A DNA stretch of 26,154 bases from Bacteroidales bacterium UBA4788. Its GTDB lineage: Bacteria; Bacteroidota; Bacteroidia; Bacteroidales; VadinHA17. The translations under genes and the position numbers were made by a program. Positions 15,826 through 23,683 of this stretch are shown piece after piece. The stretch spans positions 1 through 26,154 of the forward strand of contig DHGW01000025.1 of assembly GCA_002402965.1 (NCBI GenBank). Reading direction: 5' to 3'. A model generated the notes under the pieces. That model saw only the letters and a program-made list of their open reading frames with translations, had not been told where the DNA came from and did no database searches. Every line of letters starts with the position of its first letter. Positions within the stretch are counted from its first letter, which is position 1.

Positions 15826-18800
15826 TTACTGATACATACCCCCATACCTGGAATAGAGCTCGTTGTATTTCACATTTATCTCCTCTGCAAGGTCCGTTTC
15901 ACCGTTGTCAAAGCAAAGACGCGCAGCCTGAATCATCATCTGCAGTCCGTTGGCTATCTCTGCTTCGGCATACATAGCCACTGACGGTTTCTGATCAAGA
16001 ATATAACCAGCACGGTCATAATAGTAATCCGCTAACCCTGATGACAGCTCCTTCGCCTTATCCCTCTCACCGGCAGCAAAGCATGCTGCGATTATATCAC
16101 TGAAGTAGAAATCATATCCCAGCTTTGAAACGGGGAAGAGTTCAAGGCACCTGTTAATGACCTGAGATGCCCTGGCAGAGTCTCCCTCAGCGGCAAGCTG
16201 TTTTGCAAGCTTTGCATAGTTGAGGCGCGCCCTTACAACGGTGAGGGTGCGGTTATGATAGTAATCAATATAGACATCCGGATCTGATGACCCGGTCCAG
16301 GTGAACCTGTTCATCATATTCTCATAAAGTATATCCGTATCCATGCTGCCGTATTCAAACCAGCTTTTGTTCACTCCCTTTATGGGAACAAGCCTGTATG
16401 CCAGGCCTTCAAGCTGGAAGTACTCCTCCAGCCCCAGCGCGTCCTCGTGCTGGCCGGCCACGAAATAGACCGGCCGGGTCCAGTCATTATGAGCAAGGAT
16501 GTCAAGAACCAGCAACTGGTTCTTCATGATCCAGGAACCCTTGAGGTTGATATCGATATAAGGCACGATCTTACCTGCATCCTCGGGTCTGACAGTACCG
16601 CTGGCCACTACCTTCGCGGAATCGACCGGAATACGCACTGTGCGAGTGGGGATATACCACAGATCCTCACCGTAGATTGACAGTTTCGACACTTTGCTGC
16701 CGCTGGTGATGAACTGCATCACTTCTTTTGCCGTTGCAGGCTCCTTCACCCGTTCAAAGACGGCAACCTGGTTGTTTACGCCGTCGTAGTATAACTCCTT
16801 CGGCAGGCTGATGGGCAACGGATCGGAGGTGTAAGCCTTATATTTCATCTGGTCAATGTACCAGTCGGTATTGAGGAGCATCAGGTTGCAGACCCTCACG
16901 TCAGTGCGTACCCCTTCCACCTCCTGGGCATACCAGAGGGGGAACGTGTCATTGTCGCCGCCCGTGAATAGAATGGCGTTGGGCGCGCATGAGTTAAGGT
17001 AGTTGAAGGCCACATCCCTTGCCAGGTATCGTCCGGAACGGTCATGGTCATCCCGGTTTTCGGATGCCATAAGCGCCGGCACGGCGGCAAAGGTCAGCAC
17101 GGAGGCAACAACTGCTGCCGGCGCCTCACCGGTGATCTTCCGGATAAGCTCAAAGAGTGCAAGCACCCCGAGGCCGATCCATATTGTAAAGGCGTAAAAC
17201 GAAGCCGCATAGGCATAGTCGCGCTCCCTCGGCTGGTTCGGATACTGGTTGAGATAGATGACGATGGCTATGCCCGTCATCACGAAGAGCAGCAGCACAA
17301 TCCACCAGTTGCGGATATCGCGGTTGAAGTGCCACAGGAACCCGACAAGCCCGAGCAACAGAGGAAGTAGAAAATATTTATTGCGTGACGGAGCATTCTT
17401 CATATCATCCGGCATCTCCTTTACCGACCCGGTCCGCGGTGCATCGAGGAACTCAATCCCCGTAATCCAGTTGCCGTTGACCGGGCCCCCGGTACTCTGG
17501 ATGTCATTCTGCCTGCCGCTGAAATTCCACATGAAGTACCTTAAATACATGAATCCCAGCTGGTACTGGAACATAAAACTCAGGTTCTGCCCGAAGGTGG
17601 GCACACGCACGGTAGTCGTCTCACCTGTCTGGGGATCCTTGACACGTATCGGCTTACCCTTCTTGCCGACATACTTTTCGTACTCCCTGATATGGTCAGG
17701 AGAGTCGCTCCACATCCTGGGGAAGACCGTCATGAACCGCTCATCATACTCGCGGGTGGTCTGACGGTTTGTTATGATATACCTGCCGTCAGCGGGGTTA
17801 TAGGTGGGCTTCCCCTTGACATAATCGGTCACCGGCGCATTGTAATACGGGCCGCGGAAAAGAGGACGCTGACCATACTGCTCCCTGTTCAGGTAATAGA
17901 GAAGTGCAAAGGGATTTGACGGGTTGTTCTCATTCATCGGCGGATTGGCCGTGGACCGTATAAGAATGACGGCAAAGCTTGAATAGCCGATGACGATGAC
18001 CATCAGCGCCGTCATGATAGTGTTCAACGCCACTCTCTGGCGGGTGGACAGATACCATGCCCCGTAAATTACCGCAGCGAGGATCGCAATGTTCAGCAGA
18101 AAAGAGCCGGTAAGCAGCCATAACCCTGAGAGGATCATTGTTGCAGCAGAAAGCATAAACCCCGTCTTGCCGTCACTGTGAGTGAATGTATACCAGACCG
18201 AAAGGATGAGGGCGGCAATGAACAGCAAAAGATGAATATACATGCCGCTGTTGAACGGCATGCCCAGGCTGTTCACAAAGAAGAGCTCAAATGCCGAGGT
18301 CACCCTGACTATTCCCGGAATGATGCCGTACATGATAATAACAAGCAGCAGCACTGAAATGCCTATTGAAGTGGCAAATCCCTTCCATGAGAACTCATAC
18401 TTGCGGAAATACCAGATAAAGACAATTGCCGGTATTGCCAGGAGGTTGAGCAGGTGGACACCTATTGAGAGTCCCATCATGAGGGCTATCAGGATGATCC
18501 ACCTGTCGGCATGAGGCTCGTCAGCCGCATCCTCCCATCTCAGCATGGCCCAGAAGACCACGGCAGTGAAGAGCGAAGAGGTTGCATACACCTCTCCCTC
18601 CACGGCGGAGAACCAGAATGTGTCAGAGAAGGCGTAAGCCAGTGCTCCGGTCACTCCGGCACCGAGAACGGCAATGATCCTGCCGGCGCTGTAGTCCGAC
18701 TCCTGCTTCATGAAGATCCTTCTTGCCAGGTGAGTGACTGTCCAGAAGAGAAAGAGTATTGTCAGGGCGCTGAAAAGGCCTGACATGGCGTTTATCATCA

Positions 18801-19032
18801 TGGCCACCTTTGATACATCGCCTCCGGCAAAATTGGCAAAAAACCTTCCGAGGATCATGAAGAAGGGTGCCCCGGGCGGGTGCCCAACCTCGAGCTTGTA
18901 AGACGAGGCGATGAACTCACTGCAGTCCCATAGGCTCATGGTTGGCTCAAGGGTCATCATATAGGTGATTGCCGCAACGGCAAATACCGCCCAGCCGATA
19001 ATATTTTCCCAAAGCCTGAATTTCTTTATCAT
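15826..19032 (-). CDS. DUF2723 (TMEM260-like) GT-C-type membrane protein, putative protein O-glycosyltransferase
   Basis: A 1068-residue protein. The N-terminal segment 'TLEPTMSLWDCSEFIASSYKLEVGHPPGAPFF' (about 27-58) is the DUF2723 hallmark; D36 and E39 fall in the first extracytoplasmic loop, where GT-C glycosyltransferases place catalytic acids. About a dozen hydrophobic segments fill residues 10-660 ('NWWIVLLLFVMTGIAIVIYL' is a clear one). From about 680 the chain is soluble: an 'ILFTGGDNDTFPLWYAQEVEGV' region followed by helical repeats of TPR-like appearance near 930-1060. The human member TMEM260 is a protein O-mannosyltransferase; by analogy this protein may transfer a lipid-linked sugar to exported proteins, but its bacterial donor and acceptor are not shown by sequence. 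It is divergent from the peptidase-propeller-barrel gene and appears monocistronic. Confidence 0.88.
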   Translation of the reverse strand: MIKKFRLWENIIGWAVFAVAAITYMMTLEPTMSLWDCSEFIASSYKLEVGHPPGAPFFMILGRFFANFAGGDVSKVAMMINAMSGLFSALTILFLFWTVTHLARRIFMKQESDYSAGRIIAVLGAGVTGALAYAFSDTFWFSAVEGEVYATSSLFTAVVFWAMLRWEDAADEPHADRWIILIALMMGLSIGVHLLNLLAIPAIVFIWYFRKYEFSWKGFATSIGISVLLLVIIMYGIIPGIVRVTSAFELFFVNSLGMPFNSGMYIHLLLFIAALILSVWYTFTHSDGKTGFMLSAATMILSGLWLLTGSFLLNIAILAAVIYGAWYLSTRQRVALNTIMTALMVIVIGYSSFAVILIRSTANPPMNENNPSNPFALLYYLNREQYGQRPLFRGPYYNAPVTDYVKGKPTYNPADGRYIITNRQTTREYDERFMTVFPRMWSDSPDHIREYEKYVGKKGKPIRVKDPQTGETTTVRVPTFGQNLSFMFQYQLGFMYLRYFMWNFSGRQNDIQSTGGPVNGNWITGIEFLDAPRTGSVKEMPDDMKNAPSRNKYFLLPLLLGLVGFLWHFNRDIRNWWIVLLLFVMTGIAIVIYLNQYPNQPRERDYAYAASFYAFTIWIGLGVLALFELIRKITGEAPAAVVASVLTFAAVPALMASENRDDHDRSGRYLARDVAFNYLNSCAPNAILFTGGDNDTFPLWYAQEVEGVRTDVRVCNLMLLNTDWYIDQMKYKAYTSDPLPISLPKELYYDGVNNQVAVFERVKEPATAKEVMQFITSGSKVSKLSIYGEDLWYIPTRTVRIPVDSAKVVASGTVRPEDAGKIVPYIDINLKGSWIMKNQLLVLDILAHNDWTRPVYFVAGQHEDALGLEEYFQLEGLAYRLVPIKGVNKSWFEYGSMDTDILYENMMNRFTWTGSSDPDVYIDYYHNRTLTVVRARLNYAKLAKQLAAEGDSARASQVINRCLELFPVSKLGYDFYFSDIIAACFAAGERDKAKELSSGLADYYYDRAGYILDQKPSVAMYAEAEIANGLQMMIQAARLCFDNGETDLAEEINVKYNELYSRYGGMYQ

Positions 19033-19116
19033 AACCGTTCTGTTTCCGTTCCAGATTTATACCGCACGAAAATAATAAGATTTTGCCGTGTACCGGAAGA
19101 TATCGGCCAATTTTGG

Positions 19117-19124
19117 TATTTTTG
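19117..19124 (+). promoter_or_regulatory. -7 promoter element for the peptidase-propeller-barrel gene
   Basis: TATTTTTG is a perfect TAnnTTTG match, ending 15 bp before the ATG at 19140. The predicted start of transcription leaves a leader of roughly ten nucleotides, so translation is nearly leaderless. The nearest suitable TTTG (19082-19085) is 31 bp upstream, too far for a standard -33 element. Confidence 0.5.
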
Positions 19125-19139
19125 AGCAAACGGCCCTGA

Positions 19140-22007
19140 ATGAAAAGAGTAATTATTCTGCTCATAATGAGCCTGCTTGCTATTGCCAGGGCAGGCGCCC
19201 AGTATTATGATACCGGGCAGGATCCCTCTTCCCTCAGGTGGATGCAGATACGTACCCCTCATTTCCGGGTAATTTTTCCGGATGACTTCGGTGCGGAGGC
19301 CGGGCGTTATGCCAGCCTGCTGGAGGAATCATTTGAGAAGCTGTCGGTTCTCTATCCCGGGGTCAGGACGAATATTCCGGTTATAATACATAATCACTCA
19401 ATGCAGTCCAACGGCTATGTCAGCTGGGCGCCACGCAGGATGGAACTCTTCCCTCTTCCCGGCCAGAACAATCTGCCGATGCATCCCGCATCACAGCTTG
19501 TGGTGCATGAGACCGCACACGTTCTTCAGCTCGGTTCACTCAACAACAGGGGACTGGGAAAGGCGCTGCTGTACCTGCTGGGCGAACAGGCAGCAGGGCT
19601 CAGCGCCGTGGAGATACCGATGTGGGCCTTCGAGGGCGATGCCGTATATGCCGAGACGGTCACGGGACTCTCCGGCAGGGGACGGAGCAATGCCTTTATC
19701 AGTGGGGCAAAGGCCCTGGCGGCAAGACCGGGTGGCATTTACGGCTATGACAAGATGCTCGCCGGGTCATACAGGAACTTCACACCTGACCACTATGTCT
19801 TCGGCTACCTGATGATGAACCATCTGCGCACAACAGACCCGGACGCGTGGGAGAAAGTCATGGAAAAGGTCTCATCGGGCAATTTTTTCAACCCGGTCAA
19901 TGCAGCACTGAGACGCGAGACCGGCCTTACAAAAAAACGGCTCTTCGACTCCTCATTCGCCTCACTCGAAAAGAGATGGAACGGAAACATGGCTGAGGGA
20001 GTTAAGGATTACCAGCCACTGAGTATCATAAAAAAAAGAGACTATGTCAGCCACTTCGCTCCACGGAGGCTGGCTGACGGAAGGATCATCTCGCTGAGGA
20101 CTTCCCTGTCTGACCCCTCGCGGTTCGTGATTACCGATCCCGCTAAAGGCAAAGAGATGACAGTGACCACCACCGGATATGTCTATCCATATATTTTTTC
20201 ATGTTCCGGCACCACGATAGTATGGTCAGAGCAACACACTGACCCCAGGTGGGACAACCGTGACTACTCGGTGATCAAGAGACTTGACCTCCCTGACGGA
20301 CCCGTAACCCAGGTTACGTACCGCAGTCGCTATACCGCTCCCGACCTCTCCCCTGACGGTAATACCATTGCGGCCGTGTCAACCACGCCTGATCTGCGCT
20401 GCTCACTGGTCTTGCTTGACGCATACACCGGCGAAGTGCTTATGAACATCGTTCCTCCTGACAGCCTGATCCTCCAGCGTCCCGCCTGGTCATCAGACGG
20501 CACTGAGGTGACCATGGTGACGCTCAGCGGGAAGGGCGAGGGGATAAGAACGTACAGGCCCACGGGCAAGAGATGGGTGGTGAATATGGAGGAGAGCATC
20601 AGAGATATCATTCAGGCGGAGATATTCAATGACACGCTCTTCTTCCTGGCGCAGGGCGACGGGTCTGACAACATCTACCGCATTGCCGGGGGTGGTCCGG
20701 CGGAACGGGTCACCGGTTCACGGTTCGGCATATCGGGGTTTTCGGTCAGCGCCGGTGAGGTGCTCTTTTCTGACTACACTGCAGGCGGAAACATCATTGC
20801 GTCAGTAAAGACATCGGCCACCGCCGGACCCGCCGGAATAACTGGGCACACCATCATTCCCCCGGTAGCGCCGATGTCCCCCGGAAAGGATAATGAAGCG
20901 GGCACCGGGTCGCTCATACCCGCACCAGTGCGGTACAGCAAAGCCGCACACCTGTTCAACTTCCACAGCTGGTTCCCGTTTTATGCTGACATTGACGAGC
21001 TGAAGAGTGATCCGACAGCTGTCAGACCCGGACTGACACTGATGTCGCAGAACCACCTCAGTACTCTTGTATCCACTGCAGGCTACGAGTACAGCGGCGG
21101 GAACCATTACCTGCACACAGGCATCAGGTGGAAGGGATGGCACCCGGTTGTTGATGCGGAGATGACCTGGGGAGGAGACCAGGTAATTTCAAGGGATACC
21201 AGCGCAAATTCTGAGATTCCGGAGACGGGAAGCGACCTTCAACTCAACGTCAGCATCTATGATCAGCTCTGGTTCGCATACGGCAGGTTCAGGCAGGTAC
21301 TGATGCCGGCTGTTTATGCCAGCTACCGTAACAGGCTGACATTCCTCCGGGATGAGAACAGGTATGACAGAGATGTCATCAGCCTTACCGGCAGGCTCTA
21401 TTTTTCAAACACTTTCCGCACCGCTTACCGTGACATCAATCCACGGTGGGGACAGGTGTTTGATCTCAGGCTTACGGCAACGCCATGGGACGCCAGCCTG
21501 TACCACAGCAGGAGTTATGCCAGGACCACCTTCTTTTTCCCGGGTATTCTACGCAACCACAGCTTCGCAGTAAGGGCAGGATGGGAAAACCAGTCTCCGG
21601 CACAGAAACTGATCTACCGTAACTCTATCCCATGGCCAAGGGGGTATAAGGACAACCTGATAGCGGAGAAGCTTTACTCGTTCTCGGCAGACTATACTTT
21701 GCCGCTCCTTTATCCGGACCTGGCAGCAGGCAGCCTTATCTACATCAAGAGGATCAGGGGATCACTATTCTATGATTACTCAAAGGGAGAGGGGGTGAAC
21801 GACTACAATGACCGCAGCTTTACTGCCGGAGCGGAAAAATTCAAATCAATGGGTTCTGAACTGCTGGCCGATTTTTACCTGCTGCGGTTCCCCTTTGAGA
21901 TGAGCGCAGGTGTCAGGGCCGGCTATATCCCGGGTGAGGAGAGATACTTTGTAAACGGGGTTTTCTCAGTCAATATCTACGGCACGGTCCTGGGAAGAGA
22001 GAGATAG
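19140..22007 (+). CDS. Exported gluzincin-type peptidase / TolB-like propeller / outer-membrane barrel fusion
   Basis: A 955-residue protein with a signal peptide (about 1-20, ...ARAGAQ). Residues about 35-270 resemble the MA-clan peptidase fold: H123-E-T-A-H127 is an HExxH zinc motif with E124 as catalytic base, and E165 in W-A-F-E-G-D-A-V-Y-A-E, 38 residues after the second His, is a suitable third ligand. Residues about 300-590 contain PD40-type propeller repeats ('YTAPDLSPDGNTIAAVS', 'RPAWSSDGTEVTMVTLS'). From about 650 the chain is aromatic-rich with alternating beta strands and ends 'FVNGVFSVNIYGTVLGRER', consistent with an outer-membrane barrel. The predicted layout is a periplasmic or surface protease held by the barrel. 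The substrate is unknown. The last 42 bp overlap the 3' end of the convergent decarboxylase gene. The zinc and barrel assignments come from motif reading only. Confidence 0.85.
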   Translation: MKRVIILLIMSLLAIARAGAQYYDTGQDPSSLRWMQIRTPHFRVIFPDDFGAEAGRYASLLEESFEKLSVLYPGVRTNIPVIIHNHSMQSNGYVSWAPRRMELFPLPGQNNLPMHPASQLVVHETAHVLQLGSLNNRGLGKALLYLLGEQAAGLSAVEIPMWAFEGDAVYAETVTGLSGRGRSNAFISGAKALAARPGGIYGYDKMLAGSYRNFTPDHYVFGYLMMNHLRTTDPDAWEKVMEKVSSGNFFNPVNAALRRETGLTKKRLFDSSFASLEKRWNGNMAEGVKDYQPLSIIKKRDYVSHFAPRRLADGRIISLRTSLSDPSRFVITDPAKGKEMTVTTTGYVYPYIFSCSGTTIVWSEQHTDPRWDNRDYSVIKRLDLPDGPVTQVTYRSRYTAPDLSPDGNTIAAVSTTPDLRCSLVLLDAYTGEVLMNIVPPDSLILQRPAWSSDGTEVTMVTLSGKGEGIRTYRPTGKRWVVNMEESIRDIIQAEIFNDTLFFLAQGDGSDNIYRIAGGGPAERVTGSRFGISGFSVSAGEVLFSDYTAGGNIIASVKTSATAGPAGITGHTIIPPVAPMSPGKDNEAGTGSLIPAPVRYSKAAHLFNFHSWFPFYADIDELKSDPTAVRPGLTLMSQNHLSTLVSTAGYEYSGGNHYLHTGIRWKGWHPVVDAEMTWGGDQVISRDTSANSEIPETGSDLQLNVSIYDQLWFAYGRFRQVLMPAVYASYRNRLTFLRDENRYDRDVISLTGRLYFSNTFRTAYRDINPRWGQVFDLRLTATPWDASLYHSRSYARTTFFFPGILRNHSFAVRAGWENQSPAQKLIYRNSIPWPRGYKDNLIAEKLYSFSADYTLPLLYPDLAAGSLIYIKRIRGSLFYDYSKGEGVNDYNDRSFTAGAEKFKSMGSELLADFYLLRFPFEMSAGVRAGYIPGEERYFVNGVFSVNIYGTVLGRER

Positions 22008-23408
22008 TGCGCATTCTTTTATCAGCTCCCAGGCCTGCAGCACATGGCGTTCAGTGACATTTGTCTGTGCCGTTACCATGCGCAATACATACCTGCCGTG
22101 CACCTTTGTATGGGTCAGATAGATCTTCCCGGTGTCATTGAGTGCATGATTGATCTTCTCATTCAGCCGGTCGGTTTCCTCATCCCCCATATCCTTCGGA
22201 CGGTAACGGAAACAGACCGTATTGAGCGGCACGGGAGCCATCAGTTCGAAGTCATTGTCAGCCTCTATCAGCCCTGCCAGCATCTTTGCCAGCCGGATGT
22301 GCTCACGTATCATTGACTGGAGCCCTTCAACCCCGTAGGAGCGTATAACAGCCCACAGCTTCAGCGCCCTGAAACGCCTGCCGAGCGGTATGCCCCAGTC
22401 GCGGTAATCGTTCACCTGTCCCCTGGTGCGTGTCTTAAGATACTCCGGAAGTATCTCGAAGGTGCGTATCAGCGATGCCGCATCCCGTACAAAGTATGCT
22501 GAACAGTCAAAGTTGGTGAACATCCACTTGTGCGGGTTGAACACAAAGGAGTCGGCATATTCGATGCCGTCAGACATCCACCGCATCTCGGGAAGAAGCA
22601 GCGCTGTGCCGCCCAGGGCGGCGTCGACGTGCAGCCAGACGCCGTGCTTCCGGCATATCTCTCCCACCGGTCTCAGCGGATCAACCGCCGTGGTGCCTGT
22701 GGTACCCATGGTGGCAACGGCGCAGCATGGGATATATCCGGCTGCAATATCCTTCTCTATTGCCCTCTCCAGGGCTTCAGGATCAATTGAAAAGTCATTC
22801 CGGACCTCCACCCTCACCATGTTATCACGACCGAATCCTGCCACTCCTGCGCCCTTCTCCACCGAAGAGTGGGTTTGCGTAGATACATATATGCGCAGCC
22901 GGCCGGACTCACGGAGGCCTTCCCTGTTCGAGCGAAAACCTGTGATTTTCTCACGGGCGGTGATAAGAGCAGCCAGGGTGGCTGAAGAGGCGCTGTCCTG
23001 TATGACTCCTTCAAATCCATCCGGCAACCCGGTCATTACACGCAGCCATCCCATCATCCTCTCCTCGAGCTCTGCGGCTGAGGGAGAGGTCTCCCACAGC
23101 ATGCACTGCGCCCCCAGGGCTGAGGTGAGCATCTCTGCAAGAACCGAAGGGGGACTGCTGTTTGCGGGGAAATAGGCAAAGAAATCAGGACTCTGCCAGT
23201 GGGTTATTCCCGGCAATATTATCTCATCAAAATCCTTCAGGAACCGGTCAAAGGATTCGCTGCCGGAAGGTGGCAGTTCAGGCAGGGCTTTCATTATCTC
23301 ACCAGGCCTGACCCGTGATTTGACCGGGTACTGCTCTATGTTTTCATAGTAACGGGCAATCCACTCGACTATGGCATGGCCCTGCCTGCGGAATTCGTTG
23401 CTGTCCAT
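21966..23408 (-). CDS. PLP-dependent aromatic-L-amino-acid decarboxylase (group II)
   Basis: About 480 residues, the size of the DOPA/tyrosine/tryptophan decarboxylase family. Numbering from the GTG at 23411: 'HWQSPDFFAYFPANSS' (71-86) is the substrate-pocket segment; H181 (T-Q-T-H-S-S) stacks on the PLP ring; D263 (H-V-D-A-A) binds the pyridine nitrogen; K295 (N-P-H-K-W) forms the Schiff base; 'DYRDWGIPLGRRFRALKLW' follows. In the flexible catalytic loop Y324 (P-E-Y-L-K) is the Tyr found in true decarboxylases; aldehyde synthases have Phe there. Two start codons are adjacent, GTG at 23411 and ATG at 23408; ATG is preferred. The start lies 2-5 nt after the atpC stop, so translational coupling is likely. 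Product would be an aromatic amine and CO2; which amino acid is used is not determined. Confidence 0.93.
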   Translation of the reverse strand: MDSNEFRRQGHAIVEWIARYYENIEQYPVKSRVRPGEIMKALPELPPSGSESFDRFLKDFDEIILPGITHWQSPDFFAYFPANSSPPSVLAEMLTSALGAQCMLWETSPSAAELEERMMGWLRVMTGLPDGFEGVIQDSASSATLAALITAREKITGFRSNREGLRESGRLRIYVSTQTHSSVEKGAGVAGFGRDNMVRVEVRNDFSIDPEALERAIEKDIAAGYIPCCAVATMGTTGTTAVDPLRPVGEICRKHGVWLHVDAALGGTALLLPEMRWMSDGIEYADSFVFNPHKWMFTNFDCSAYFVRDAASLIRTFEILPEYLKTRTRGQVNDYRDWGIPLGRRFRALKLWAVIRSYGVEGLQSMIREHIRLAKMLAGLIEADNDFELMAPVPLNTVCFRYRPKDMGDEETDRLNEKINHALNDTGKIYLTHTKVHGRYVLRMVTAQTNVTERHVLQAWELIKECALSLSSQDRAVDID

Positions 23409-23413
23409 CACCC

Positions 23414-23665
23414 TCAGCTTTGGGTCACGGAGTCAGCGAGCAGGATGATCCTGTTCTTCTTCACTTCGATCACGCCACCGGTGATCTCAAACCTCAGTTC
23501 GGTACCCTGCTCGTCAGCGATGACAACAGGGCCGGCATCAAGGGTGGAGATGATGGGAGCGTGGTCCTTCAGTACCTGGAACGAGCCTTTCCTGCCGGGC
23601 ACCCTCACCGAGCGCACTTCCCCAGAATAGATATTTTTGTCAGGTGTGATAATCTCTATCTTCAC
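23414..23665 (-). CDS. atpC: F1Fo ATP synthase epsilon subunit, short form
   Basis: An 83-residue epsilon subunit containing only the N-terminal ten-stranded beta-sandwich: 'IEIITPDKNIYSGEVRSVRVPGRKGSFQVLKDHAPIISTLDAGPV' is the family signature (G-x-x-G-x-F-x-V-L-x-x-H-A-P). The C-terminal helical hairpin present in the approximately 139-residue E. coli protein is absent, which is usual in Bacteroidota; inhibition of ATP hydrolysis by an extended epsilon hairpin is therefore not possible. It begins 18 bp after atpD and ends just before the decarboxylase start, so the three genes probably form one transcript. Confidence 0.95.
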   Translation of the reverse strand: MKIEIITPDKNIYSGEVRSVRVPGRKGSFQVLKDHAPIISTLDAGPVVIADEQGTELRFEITGGVIEVKKNRIILLADSVTQS

Positions 23666-23683
23666 GTCCGGTCTCTTTTGATT

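Noticed and set aside
22426..23175. 249-codon open frame on the plus strand
   Set aside because: Antisense to the decarboxylase; Ser/Pro/Arg-rich composition typical of a shadow frame.
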